Source: Saccopteryx bilineata
Taxonomy: Eukaryota; Chordata; Mammalia; Chiroptera; Emballonuridae
Reading direction: 5' to 3'
DNA: 64,000 nucleotides
Assembly (NCBI RefSeq): GCF_036850765.1
Contig: NC_089498.1
Location: 77,168,305-77,232,304, forward strand
Shown: one piece after another, positions 24,201 to 34,274 of the stretch
Layout: each line of letters opens with the position of its first letter
Position numbering within the stretch: position 1 is the stretch's first letter
Position numbers and translations under genes: made by a program
The notes under the pieces: model-generated
Told to the model about the DNA's origin: nothing
The model's database searches: none
Seen by the model: only the letters and a program-made list of their open reading frames with translations

Positions 24201-25059
24201 GATTCTGATATGTTGTATTTTCATTTTCATTTGTCTGTATATATCTTTTGATCTCTGCGCTTATTTCTTCTTTGACCCATTCATTTTTTAGAAGTATGTT
24301 GTTTAGTTTCCACATTTTTGTGGGTTTTTCCCCCTCTTTTTTGCAGTTGAATTCTAGTTTCAAGGCTTTATGATCAGAAAATATGCTTGGTACAATTTCA
24401 ATTTTTCTAAATTTGCTGATATTGTCTTTGTGGCCCAACATATGGTCAATTCTTGAGAATGTTCCATGTACACTAGAGAAAAATGTATACTCTGTCGCTT
24501 TGGGATGAAGTGTCCTGTAGATGTCTATCATATCCAGGTGTTCTAGTATTTCGTTTAAGGCCACTATATCTTTATTGATTCTCTGTTTGGATGACCGATC
24601 TAGAGCTGTCAGCGGTGTATTGAGGTCTCCAAGTATGATTGTATTTTTGTTAGTTTTTGTTTTAAGGTCAATAAGTAGCTGTCTTATATATTTTGGTGCT
24701 CCTTGGTTTGGTGCATATATATTAAGGATTGTTATGTCTTCTTGATTCAACTTCCCCTTAATCATTATGAAATGACCATTTTTGTCTCTGAGTACTTTTT
24801 CTGTCTTGTAGTCAGCATTGTTAGATATGAGTATTGCTACGCCTGCTTTTTTTTGGGTGTTGTTTGCTTGGAGTATTGTTTTCCAGCCTTTCACTTTGAA
24901 TTTGTTTTTATCCTTGTTGCTTAGATGTGTTTCTTGTAGGCAGCATTTAGTTGGATTTTCTTTTTTAATCCATTCTGCTACTCTGTGTCTTTTTATTGGT
25001 AAGTTTAATCTATTTACATTTAGTGTAATTATTGACACTTGTGGGTTCCCTACTGCCAT
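21230..25059 (-). pseudogene. L1 ORF2: endonuclease-reverse transcriptase, two frameshifts
   Basis: ORF2 protein nicks target DNA and reverse-transcribes L1 RNA from the nick. The span from ATG at 25059 to the stop at 21230 is about 1,276 codons, like human ORF2p (1,275). The N-terminal APE-type endonuclease (23977-25059) keeps [29 protein letters not shown] and [10 protein letters not shown], which carry the catalytic Asn, Glu, Tyr, Asp and Asp-His residues. The reverse transcriptase has [14 protein letters not shown] and active-site [12 protein letters not shown]. The C-terminal Cys-rich region has [19 protein letters not shown]. Two one-base A-run expansions (about 23992-24000 and 23388-23396) shift the frame. 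Everything else is open, so the copy is young or the runs are sequencing errors. Confidence 0.93.
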
Positions 25060-25384
25060 TTTATAAATTGCTTTCTGTTAGTTTTGTATCTAGTTTGATT
25101 CTTCTCTTTTGTTTTTCTATCATTTGTTTTTATTTGTTTGTGTTCCATACTTCTTTCCTCTGTTGCTACCTTTTTTAAGTCAAGTGTTTTTGTGGTGGTT
25201 TTTTCAAGGGTGGTTACCATTAAGTAATGAAAAGGGTACCTACCATATTCATTGTAGTACCCTATCTTATAAGTATTTCTGCACTTCATCGTCCTTTGCT
25301 ACTGTTAATCTCCATCCTCTCCCCCCTTTTTTTCCTTTGTTGTCACAGTTTAAGTTTGGTTTTATTGTGTTCTTGGTGGAGCTG

Positions 25385-26773
25385 TTACTTGTGGTGTTGT
25401 TTTCTTTTGTTCTTTGAATCTGGTTGGAAAACCCCCCTTAGTATTTCCTGGAGTGGGGGCTTTCTGTTGATAAATTCTCTCATCTTTTCTGTATTTGTGA
25501 ATGTTTTTATATCTCCTTCATACTTGAAGGATAGCTTTGATGGGTATAGTATTCTTGGCTGAAAGTTCCTCTCTTTCAGGGCTTTAAATATTGGGGTCCA
25601 CTCTCTTCTAGCTTGTAGAGTTTCTGCTGAGAAATCTGATGATAATCTAATAGGCCTTCCTTTATATGTTGTACTCTTCTTTTCCCTGGCTGCCTTGAGA
25701 ATTTTTTCTTTGTCATTGGTTTGTGTCATCTTTATTATGATGTGCCTGGAGTGGGTTTGTTGGGGTTAAGAAAACTCGGTGTTCTGTTTGCTTCTTGAAT
25801 TTGAGGCTTTAGTTCTTTCCACAGGCTTGGGAAGTTCTCGTCTATTATTTGTTTGAGTATATTCTCCATTCCATTTTCTTTCTCTTCTCCCTCTGATATA
25901 CCTATTATTCTTTTTTTTTTTTTTTTTTTCATTTTTCTGAAGCTGGAAACAGGGAGAGACAGTCAGACAGACTCCCGCATGCGCCCGACCGGGATCCACC
26001 CAGCACGCCCACCAGGGGCGGTGCTCTGCCCATCCTGGGCGTCGCCATATTGCGACCAGAGCCACTGTAGCGCCTGAGGCAGAGGCCACAGAGCCATGCC
26101 CAGCGCCCGGGCCATCTTTGCTCCAATGGAGCCTTGGCTGCGGGAGGGGAAGAGAGAGACAGAGAGGAAAGCGCGGCGGAGGGGTGGAGAAGCAAACGGG
26201 CGCTTCTCCTATGTGCCCTGGCCGGGAATCGAACCCGGGTCCTCCGCACGCTAGGCCGATGCTCTACCGCTGAGCCAACCGGCCAGGGCCTATACCTATT
26301 ATTCTTATGTTATTCTTTCTGATGGAGTCAGACAATTTCTGTAGGGCTTTCTCTTTTTTTATTATTTTTGAGTCTCTTTCTTCTTCTCTCTGTTGTGCCT
26401 CAAGTTGTTTGTCTTCTGTTTCACTAATCCTATCCTCAATTTGGGCTGTTCTGTTAGCTAAGCTTGTTACCTCGTTTTTCAGCTCGTGAATTGAGTTTTT
26501 CATTTCTGTTTGATTTGTTTTAATAGTTTCAATTTCCTTGGTAATATATTCTTTGTGTTCATTGAGTTGTTTTCTGATCTCCCTATATTGCCTTTCTGTG
26601 TTTTCTTGTATATCTCTGAGTATTTTTAAGATTTCTATTTTAAATTCTCTGTCATTTAACTCCAAGGCTTCCAATATGTTAAGTCTTTTCTCCATAGATT
26701 TTTCCACATGTATTTGTGTTACCTCTCTTACTTTTGTATTCATAATATTCGATTTCCTCTTTCTTATTGGCAT
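25385..26773 (-). pseudogene. L1 ORF1: RNA-binding coiled-coil protein, SINE-disrupted
   Basis: ORF1p is the trimeric RNA chaperone that packages L1 RNA. From ATG at 26773 the frame encodes a basic N-terminus, a long heptad-rich coiled coil (about residues 25-140, with SIHELKNEVTSLANRTAQIE) and the RRM start NNIRIIGI. There a SINE (25911-26290) interrupts it. The remainder lies at 25385-25910, with EKILKAAREKKSTTYKGRPI and the C-terminal domain RILYPSKLSFKYEGDIKTF. An additional one-base deletion near 25751 shifts the frame. Without the SINE and one duplication copy the length would be about 331 codons, near the human 338. Confidence 0.9.
25911..26290 (-). mobile_element. Type 1 SINE inside L1 ORF1
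   Basis: Complete reversed young copy with head GGCCGGGAATCGAACCCGGG and a perfect 14-bp duplication TATACCTATTATTC (25897-25910 and 26291-26304). It dates after the L1 and inactivates ORF1. Confidence 0.96.
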
Positions 26774-28792
26774 CTGAGGGTGGTCTTGTTGATAGCACTA
26801 ATTAGAATTAATAAAGAGTAAAAAGTAAAAAAAAAAAAAAAATAGGGTAAAACACCCCACACAAAAAAAACAGTAATAATTTATTATTTCCTCCTTTTTT
26901 TCTTTCTTCTCTTTCCCTCCTCTCCCCTCCTCAGGGAAATATCGTGCCTATAATGGAGGGCCTGATTTGGGGTGAAGAGTTCAAGGGGCAAAAAAAGGGA
27001 GTAGGGACCTACTAAATGCAAAACAAAAAAAGGAAGAAAATCTTAGACAAGCATAAGATGATTTGCTTGTAAGTGATGGTCAACTAAGAGATATAATGAG
27101 AGGGATAAGAGGGAACCAGAAAAAAGGACCAAAAAAAGAATAATAAAGAAGAAAAAAATAAAAATAATAAGTAAAAATCTGTTGTATTAAGTGGAGCGAA
27201 GACTAAATACAATGGAGCCCTTGGGTTGGGAGGACCCAAAATGCCACAAAAATAAACAAACAAGAAAAAAACAAAAACAAAAACAAAAGCAAAAAAGAAA
27301 AATAAAGCCAAAAAAAACCTTGAATCCCAAATTATCTAATTTGTTCGTGATTGAGGATTAAATGGGAGGAAAGTAAAATGAGAAAAGAAAAAACGAATAG
27401 AAAGGAAAAAATAAGAAAAAGAGAAAAACGAAGGAAGAAATAAAAAAGGAAGAGAAAAAAACAAAATAAAGCAAAAAAAAAAACAAACAAAAGAGGAGAG
27501 AGTGAGAGTTAAGTGTTTTGGAGTATAACCTTAAAGGAGGGTGAGGATGAAGAAGAGAAATAAAATGTAACACTTATGGGTAGTGTAGTTCAAGAAAAGG
27601 GAAGCATAAGATGGGCAGAGAATAGAAGGACCGAGGTGGAGGAAATAAAGGCAATAAGATAGAAGAAACAAACAACAACAACAAAAAAATTAGTGGAACA
27701 AGTTGTAAAGTCTGTGGATTTTTCTTGATTTTGAGAGGTTAACTTCTTCCTTTTTCTTTTCTCTCCCTCTTCCTGGTTGGTGACTCTGTACCCCAGGCTC
27801 TGCCCCTGTGTCACACTTAGGTAGGGATTTGCAGTTGATGGCATTCTATGGCAATGTCATATAATTGGCTTTAGTCTTGCTGGTAGTCAAGGCTTGTTGG
27901 CGTTTGCAGGGTCCAACGATGAGAGAGTTTGCTTTCCTGGATTCTCTCTCCTAGTCCCCCCTTCCTGAATTAGCAGCCTGGTGATCCAGCTATAAGGCTG
28001 CAACTGCTTCTGCCTGGGGAGTAAGAGGCTCAAAGAGCTGGGAAATCTCCACTCTATCCCCACTCAGTGCAAGGCTTTGGGAAAGGCTCTGGCAGTCAGG
28101 GCCTCCAGTGTAATCAGGCGGGGGTGGGAGTCAATTGTTGTCAAGGTGACTGTTCAGCGCCTAGCATTCAGTTGGACCTCTCAACCCAGGCTTTCCACAC
28201 TTTGTAGCCTGTTTTGGCTGGGAAGAAGAGGCACTAGTCTCTGCTTACGACTAGTGTAGTATAGACCTTATTATCTGCCAAGTCCTTCTTGTTAGCGTTT
28301 ATCCCTGAATATGGAGGCTCTATCAATCAGAAGTTGCCCCCGCCCCTTTAGCAAGAGGCACTAAAAAATATCACGCCTCTTGTCTTGGATCGCTGAACTG
28401 AGAGAGATCTTATCAATTAGAACCGAGGGTGCGCAGATTTTATGGGTTAAGCTAATTTCAGTGATTGGGTCGCAGCTGTGCTCCCGAAGGTATTTTAGGC
28501 TGCCTGCGCGCACCCCTCCCCCAACGCTTGATTGTTAGCTTGAATGGCTGGGTGAGGTGCCCCGCCCACGGAGAGAATCTTCCAAGTAGAAGACCACCCT
28601 GGTGCCTCTCCTGCTCGCCCTGCCGCTGGCGGCTGGATCGCACCAGGTGCAGGATAATGGGGCACCCTGGGTGTGCGGGCCAGTAGGGCGCTTGGGCGTG
28701 TGGAATGCCCCGGGCACGCGCGCGAAGGGGGTGCTCCGGGCACCGGTGGCTGGCGACTCTCACTCACAGTGCGCGGGCCGCTGGGAACGTTA

Positions 28793-28982
28793 GCGGTGCT
28801 CGCTCTGCAACCATACCGGGTGCGCGCCAGCGGCTGCTCGCCGCTCCGGAGTGTGGGCGGTGCTTGCTCTGCAACCGGACCGGGCGCGCGCCTGCGGCTG
28901 CTCGCGGCTCCCGAGTATGGGCGGTGCTCGCTCTGCAACCGGACCGGGCATGCTGGTGGCTGCTCGCGGCCCCGAGTGTGGG
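28793..28982 (-). repeat. Three 64-bp tandem repeats in the L1 5'UTR
   Basis: Copies begin GCGGTGCTCGCTCTGCAACC or a one-base variant at 28793, 28857 and 28921, with a period of 64 bp and a last copy of 62 bp. Each holds a GGCTGCTCG core and ends near GAGTGTGG. They differ at only a few sites. Mouse L1s carry tandem promoter monomers in the same position, so a promoter role is plausible but inferred. Confidence 0.85.
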
Positions 28983-29204
28983 CTGACTCACCACCGGCGC
29001 ACTCCCTCGCGGCTTGAATGAACATCGCTGCGGTAGCTTCCTGCATACCCTCGTCTCTCAGATTCAAGTGATAACAGTCCTTTCGCTTTCAGTTTGTGTG
29101 GAACTCCGGAATGCTCCGAGGATAAATTTTTCTGTTTCTAGTTGATAAATTTGTTGTGATTTAGGGGAGATCTGTTGGACGCGCTGCTCACGGCGCCATT
29201 TCCG

Positions 29205-29212
29205 TGACGTCA
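29205..29212. promoter_or_regulatory. CRE-like palindrome TGACGTCA at the L1 5' end
   Basis: A perfect 8-bp CREB/ATF consensus starts 4 bp inside the 5' end of the full-length L1. It recurs at the same relative position in the 5'UTR fragment (967-974). Conservation between two diverged copies suggests use, but binding is untested. Confidence 0.55.
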
Positions 29213-29263
29213 CTCTGTATATTCTTTTTGTCTTCAAGTTATGCTGAGGGCAGGATGTTTTTG

Positions 29264-29305
29264 TTTTTTTTTTAATTTATTTTTATTTTATTTATTCATT
29301 TTTAG

Positions 29306-29352
<47 letters not shown>

Positions 29353-29467
29353 GGGAGGAGCTGGAAGCTCCCATATGTGCCTTGACCAAGCAAGCCCAGG
29401 GTTTCGAACCGGCGACCTCAGCATTTCCAGGTCGACGCTTTATCCACTGCGCCACCACAGGTCAGGC
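29264..29467 (-). mobile_element. Type 4 short tRNA-derived SINE (minus strand)
   Basis: Reversed element: A/T-rich tail, an (AG)n tract (about 29308-29349), GGAGGAGCTGGAAGCTCCCA, then head GTCGACGCTTTATCCACTGC and CACCACAGGTCAGGC. A 17-bp perfect duplication AGGGCAGGATGTTTTTG lies at 29247-29263 and 29468-29484. Confidence 0.96.
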
Positions 29468-29661
29468 AGGGCAGGATGTTTTTGTAGATGAATTTTTCCA
29501 TCCTCGTTCTGCATTGTTTTGGAGGAAACAGAACTTAGGTGGAAACCATTGCTTTAGCAACCTGGTATTCTTCAAATTAATTTGTTTTACTTTTGTATAC
29601 CATCTTTTCTTTTACCTTTCTCTTCACTCTAACTGGACTTATACATTCAAAAAATATTTAA

Positions 29662-29826
29662 GCCCTGGCCAGGTAACTCAGTTGGTTAGAATATCCTCCT
29701 GATATACCAAGATTGCAGGTTTGATTTCTGATTAGGACACATACAAGAATCAGCCAGTGAATACATAAATAAGTGGAACAACAGATTGATATTTCCCTCT
29801 CTCTCTCTAAAATCAATCAATAAAAA
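29662..29826 (+). mobile_element. Type 3 short tRNA-derived SINE
   Basis: Head GCCCTGGCCAGGTAACTCAG, box-B-like GGTTTGATTTC, AAGTGGAACAACAGATTGAT, a short (CT)n and the tail AAATCAATCAATAAAAAATT. A similar A/T-rich motif (AAAATATTTAA) flanks it. Confidence 0.88.
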
Positions 29827-30584
29827 ATTTAAATATATTTAAATTTTTTTTCTTGTTTTATGCCAGGCATTGTTCTAAGGATATAATAATGAACAAAACA
29901 AAAGATATCCTTGCCCTCATGGATATTACATGCCAGTTGTAGAGAGAAAAAATAAATAAGTGAATGAATAACACAATGTTAGGTAGTGATGAATGTCATA
30001 GTTTAAAAATAAACAAGCCAGATAAAAATGACACAGTTGAGGGGGTTGTACTACGTCCTTTAATATTTGATGAAGACCTTTTTGAGAAAGTGTTATTTGA
30101 GCAAATTGTGTTATAAAACGATAATGTACATCTTATATTAATTTTATCTCATGTTAGTCTTAATGGTTTTACTACTAATAATATTTCCATGATAAATAAG
30201 TTGATTAATTCTAAAACCTCTGTAATAAAGTGAATGGCATGAGATTATGGAACATGTACCAAATGAGGAGACTCTTAAAGAATGCATATCCTGTAATTGT
30301 CTACTGTTCAACTGTTTTCTCACTCTGCTTTAGAGAATTGATATTGATTGAGTTTTATTTGAGGGACATATAGTATATATAGCCTTTTCTCTAAAAACTC
30401 CATATTTTAAGTTTGGACCATCAGAAAGCTATTTATTTGACATTTACCCTCACCTACCTGCATTAATTTTACTGAGTTGTTTTGATATCAATGCCTTAGT
30501 TTTTCATTGAAGAATGTTACAATATATAAATAGTAAATAGACTGAACTTGCTAATGAGAGGTTGTTGAGGACAGCATAGTGTTC
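29827..30584. other. Intronic sequence; start may be an ancient mammalian repeat
   Basis: Positions about 29858-30010 (TATGCCAGGCATTGTTCTAA, then CCTTGCCCTCATGGATATTA) look like a common old mammalian interspersed repeat that I cannot name with certainty. The rest shows nothing. Confidence 0.4.
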
Positions 30585-31026
30585 TCTATCAGTCATGGAC
30601 CTGGAGAGTATTATGCTAAGTGAAATTAGTCACTCAGAGAAAGACAAGTACCATATGATCTCATACGTGGAATCTAATGAAAAAATAAACTGACAAACAA
30701 CAGAAACAGAGGCATGTGAACACAGAACAGATTGACAGCTGTCAGAGGGGAGGAGGGTGAGGGGACTGGATGAAAAAAAGGTGAAGCGATTAGTCAAAAA
30801 TATATATACATAACAATAAACACAGACAATAGTGTGGTGATAGCAGAGAGAAAGTTGGGTGGGGGCTATGTGGAAGTTGGCAAAGTGTGGGAAATAGGGA
30901 CAGAAAGAGATTTTGCTTGAAGGGATGGACGCAGGATGCTTTGTGCAGATGAGGTTTTATTGATTAGACACTTGAAACCTGTATGGTTTTGCAAACCAGT
31001 GCCATCCAATCAATTTTGTTAATAAA
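30585..31026 (+). mobile_element. Old L1 3' end
   Basis: AGTATTATGCTAAGTGAAAT, CCATATGATCTCATACGTGG and AACAGATTGACAGCTGTCAG are the ORF2 end and 3'UTR of older L1 families in sense. It ends in an A run at about 31022-31032. 5'-truncated. Confidence 0.85.
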
Positions 31027-31039
31027 AAAAAAGTGTTCA

Positions 31040-31370
31040 GCCTGACCAAGTGGTGGCACAGTGGATAGAGCGTAGGACTGGGACATGAAGGACCCAGGGT
31101 CAAGACCCCAAGGTCGCCAGCTTGCGGACGGGCTCATCTGGTTTGAGCAAGGCTCACCAGCTTGAGCCCAAGGTCGCTGGCTCAAGCAAGGGGTCACTCG
31201 GTCTGCAGTAGGTCCCCCCCCCCCCCCCCCCCCGTCAAGGCTCATATGAGAAAGTAATCAATGAACAGCTAAGGTGCCGCAATGAAGAATTGGTGCTTCT
31301 CATCTCTCTCCCTTCCTGTCTGTCCCTATCTGTTCCTCTCTCTGCTTCTCTCACACACACACATACACAC
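31040..31370 (+). mobile_element. Type 2 SINE with long poly-C run
   Basis: Head GCCTGACCAAGTGGTGGCAC, body CCAAGGTCGCTGGCTCAAGC, tail CTTCTCATCTCTCTCCCTTC and a (CA)n end. A perfect 13-bp duplication AAAAAAGTGTTCA is at 31027-31039 and 31371-31383. The segment normally reading GGCCC is replaced by an uninterrupted run of about 20 C (from about 31214). Confidence 0.95.
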
Positions 31371-31383
31371 AAAAAAGTGTTCA

Positions 31384-31687
31384 ATATTTTAAGAACCATA
31401 TGAGAAGTATATTTTAGAACCAAATGTTTCTTATATGAAAGTGGTATTTTTCATCTCTTCAAGAATGAAAGGCAGGTAACTGGATGTCTGTCTTTTTGGT
31501 TTGGCTGTTGTTGGTCAGATAAAATACATTATGCTCACTTTGTTAAAGATGGTGCTGCCCACGTAGAAGCCCATCACCCAGGTGATATTAGTTGCCCTTC
31601 TTGCTTGGGATGGGCATGATCATATTAATGTGTGTTGGGGCAGGCTGTGGGCAGGCAGGATCCTTGTAGCCTGGGGTTTGGTTTTAG
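31384..31687. other. Intronic sequence without recognised features
   Basis: Mixed-composition sequence between a SINE and a hAT element. No ORF or repeat recognised. Confidence 0.5.
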
Positions 31688-31695
31688 GACTAAGC

Positions 31696-31986
31696 CAGGG
31701 GTCAGGAACCTTTTTGGCTGAGAGAGCCATGAATGCCACATATTTTAAAATGTAATTCCGTGAGAGCCATACAACGACCCATGTACGTTACGCATTATTC
31801 AATAAAAATTAGATGTTGTCCTGGAGGACTGCTGTAATTGGCTCCAGCCACCCGCAACCGTGAACATGAGCAGTAGGAAATGAATGGATTGTAATACATG
31901 AGAATGTTTTATATTTTTATAAATATGCAGATGCAGCCCTCAAAAGAGCCACGTCTGGCTCGTGAGCCATAGGTTCCCAACCCCTG
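31696..31986. mobile_element. Non-autonomous hAT element, 291 bp, perfect 8-bp duplication
   Basis: Terminal inverted repeats CAGGGGTCAGGAACCT and, reversed, CAGGGGTTGGGAACCT bound the element. The 8-bp duplication GACTAAGC at 31688-31695 and 31987-31994 is exact, diagnostic of hAT transposition. The inside carries GAGAGCCATGAATGCC and AGAGCCACGTCTGGCTCG, sequence I associate with hAT MITEs in bats. No ORF is present, so movement needed a transposase supplied in trans. Confidence 0.93.
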
Positions 31987-31994
31987 GACTAAGC

Positions 31995-32754
31995 CTTTCC
32001 CACCCTTTTTGATGTAGGGTAGTGTACTCTCATGAGGAATCCCATTATGCCTCAGATAAGTGATTTTGTATCAGAGACTTCCTTGTTTGTATATTGGATT
32101 AAAGGTTTTGGTTTCTACACTATAAAGTGGGGCAGACCGGGAGCAGCTTGCTCTCTCTCTTGGTTCCTGAGATTAGCATTAGAGAGGAGAGCAGAGAAAG
32201 GCCACATGGAGGAGGCCAGGAGAAGCAGCCAAGATGGTGGAGTGCTGAGTGAGAAGCCAGTTTGTGCAGTTTGTGCAGGAAGAAGGAAGGAGATGGGGAA
32301 TAGAAGTGAATAAGTCTGGTGAGCTAGAAACCTTTGATTCTAGGAAACTCGGATAAGTCAGTAGCTTTGTGAGTACTGAATGAGTGGGTTTTGGAGCCCA
32401 GTGTGTGTTTTTACTTGCCCATGGGTTCAAGCTAGGATTAAAGATGATGGCCCACCAGTTATTGGCTCCGTTGTTTCATTACCAACTGTCCAAATCTAAT
32501 GTGAACCTGCATTTGCCAGGCAGCTATGATGGTGCCGGTGGATACTGGCTTTACAGCTGTCAAAAAACTTTGAACAAATTTAGAGCTAATTAAAGGTCCC
32601 TTTGCCATATACCTTTTTCCTTCAAAATTTAACCTATTTTGATTTATATTCTTCCTGATCTTTTTTTTAAGTTGTCTCATTAGTTGGGGAGTATTGCAGG
32701 GTGTCTATAAATGAATAAGTAGACATACAAGACAGTAGACTAAAATTCAGGTGC
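31995..32754. other. Intronic sequence without recognised features
   Basis: Several 70-95 codon frames on both strands (for example 32032-32313) have no recognisable protein features and no splice context that I can support. Confidence 0.45.
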
Positions 32755-32850
32755 CTCCCCAAATCACTAGTTGTATGACCTTGGGCAAGTAGAGCAACCA
32801 CTCTGGGTTTTAATTTCCTCATCTGCAAAATGAGTTAATAGACCAAATAA
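32755..32850 (+). repeat. MIR fragment
   Basis: GTATGACCTTGGGCAAGTAG followed by TTTCCTCATCTGCAAAATGA is the conserved MIR core in sense orientation. Confidence 0.8.
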
Positions 32851-33147
32851 TTTCAATTGCAGTACCCTGTTATCATGGGAAATAAATTGGAAACCCAGTA
32901 TATAAACCAAATAATAGCAGAATGGCTGTTTTCAGGCCAATGTCATAATTTCAAGGAAGCATTCTGATTTTTGATCTAGAAGTATTAGAACTACCTCTTA
33001 GAGCAAAGAAACACAATGTTTTTTTCTCCCATACAGCGAAGTTTTATATTTAATAGGGCCCCCCATCTTTATAAAGATTTTGAATTCCTGTATGTTGAAT
33101 AGAAGTCTTAAGGATAATGAATAGATAGATATATCATTATTCTAGAT

Positions 33148-33300
33148 CAGTGGTTTTTACAATTTAACATGCATCAAAATCACCTGGAGGGCATGTGAAA
33201 CAGATTGCTATGTCCCACTCACAGTTTCTGATTCTATAGTTGTAGGAGGAACCAAAATTTTTTTCATTTTTAGCAAGTTCCCAGTGATACTATAGCTATT
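33148..33300. mobile_element. MER5-type non-autonomous hAT element, diverged
   Basis: CAGTGGTTTTTACAATTTAA, then CATCAAAATCACCTGGAGG, follows the MER5A consensus order. The right terminal repeat is poorly preserved. An ancient insertion shared widely among placental mammals. Confidence 0.7.
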
Positions 33301-34270
33301 GACTCAGGAATTACACTTTCGAAAGTCTTGTCTTATATAAGTGTTAAAAATGCCTTTTAATCACTTTTTTTATTTTAAAAATTAAATTAAGTAACTCAAT
33401 ATCCAGAAGACAGTATTTAAATAATATGTAATATATGAAAAATATAATTAACATACAAAGCTTCCGATGTCATGAAGGTTTCATATCTGTTGTCAAGGGG
33501 TATCTGTACCTTTATGACTTTTTGTGCCACTCTTGTGGCACAAAACAGATAGATGCTGATGCAGCAGCAATCAGGGTTGGCTTCAGCAATAAAGAAATTA
33601 TTCAAGTGTACAAGCAATCCTTTCCTTTTGATGTGCTGGCAACATGTAGGAAGGAAATGTCAAGATCAATTTAAGTACCCTTACTGACAGTTTAGCTCTT
33701 TTCTAAACTGTCACAGAAAATGGTTTGAAATTTGAATTTTATCAAAATCTGAAACATTGACCACTTACACTGATAAGTAGCTTTTAACTTAGTCATTTTC
33801 CATTTAGAGAGTGATACTTTCATAAAAATAAATAACGCAAACTGCCAAAAGCCGTAAGAATTACTGAGAAAAATAGTTGCATTTTTGCCATTCCTGAACT
33901 CAGATTTAAAATAACTATATCTAGTAGTAATGGGAAGAAATCATTTTTTTGCATTCCATTAGTTAACTACTTAAGATCACTTAAGATAAATAATGGCCAA
34001 AAAGAACAATCATCTCAATGTAAGTTCTTAAATATCAATTGTGCTCTCTGTTCTGTTTCAGAGTCTGACCCATGTATTTTATAAACTTTTTTGGTAGATA
34101 GAATTTTGAAGGTATAATTAGGTGCATTTACAGCTCGCTAAGATTTGTCTATTTCTGGATAAAAGGGATTTCCTCCTGAGAATATCCCTTCACATCTGTT
34201 TTAAAGTACATTTTTGATACGTACATGTTTGTTATTCATTGCTTTTATTAATATTATGCAAAAAAATCAT
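33301..34270. other. Intronic sequence without recognised features
   Basis: AT-rich. A perfect local inverted repeat TTTGTGCCAC / GTGGCACAAA (33521-33544) lies inside overlapping 66- and 79-codon frames on opposite strands. No gene recognised. Confidence 0.45.
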
Positions 34271-34274
34271 TTGT

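Larger units (their letters stand above)
19480..29215 (-). mobile_element. Compound L1 insertion: full-length L1 plus second L1 3' end
   Basis: One pair of duplications, TGTATATTCTTTTT (19466-19479 and 29216-29229), encloses the whole block. In minus-strand order it contains a 5'UTR (29215-26774), ORF1, ORF2, a 3' end with poly(A) at about 20951-20962, then directly a second L1 from mid-ORF2 to its own poly(A) at 19480. No duplication is present at the internal junction (about 20950). If one L1 had simply landed beside the other, a second duplication would be expected. The parts are listed separately. Confidence 0.8.
20951..29215 (-). mobile_element. Full-length L1 (minus strand), inactivated
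   Basis: About 7.9 kb of L1 plus a 380-bp SINE. It has a recognisable 5' start (GAGTGACGTCAC with ATGGCG just inside), a 2.4-kb 5'UTR, ORF1, ORF2 and a short 3'UTR with poly(A). The 5'UTR is unrelated to that of the plus-strand L1 at 56503, while the 3'UTR types match. ORF1 is cut by a SINE and a frameshift and ORF2 has two frameshifts, so this copy cannot move by itself. Confidence 0.92.
26774..29215 (-). promoter_or_regulatory. 5'UTR and internal promoter region of the full-length L1
   Basis: About 2.4 kb between the L1 5' end and the ORF1 ATG. From 29215 inward: a CRE-like TGACGTCA (29205-29212), an ATGGCG motif that could bind YY1, a GC-rich block (28490-29000) with three 64-bp tandem repeats, a mixed region (27700-28490), and about 870 bp that is strongly pyrimidine-rich on the L1 sense strand (26815-27690). 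L1 5'UTRs are known to hold an RNA polymerase II promoter. Function is inferred from position and motifs, not demonstrated. Confidence 0.7.

Noticed and set aside
25300..25910. Separate small genes at 25385 and 25735
   Set aside because: Both are parts of L1 ORF1 separated by a one-base deletion and a SINE.
28793..28982. CRISPR-like array
   Set aside because: The 64-bp repeats are head to tail without spacers, inside an L1 5'UTR, in a mammalian genome.
28458..29067. Overlapping GC-rich ORFs on both strands (for example 28495-29067, 190 codons)
   Set aside because: They fall in the GC-rich tandem repeats of the L1 5'UTR, where stop codons are rare in every frame.
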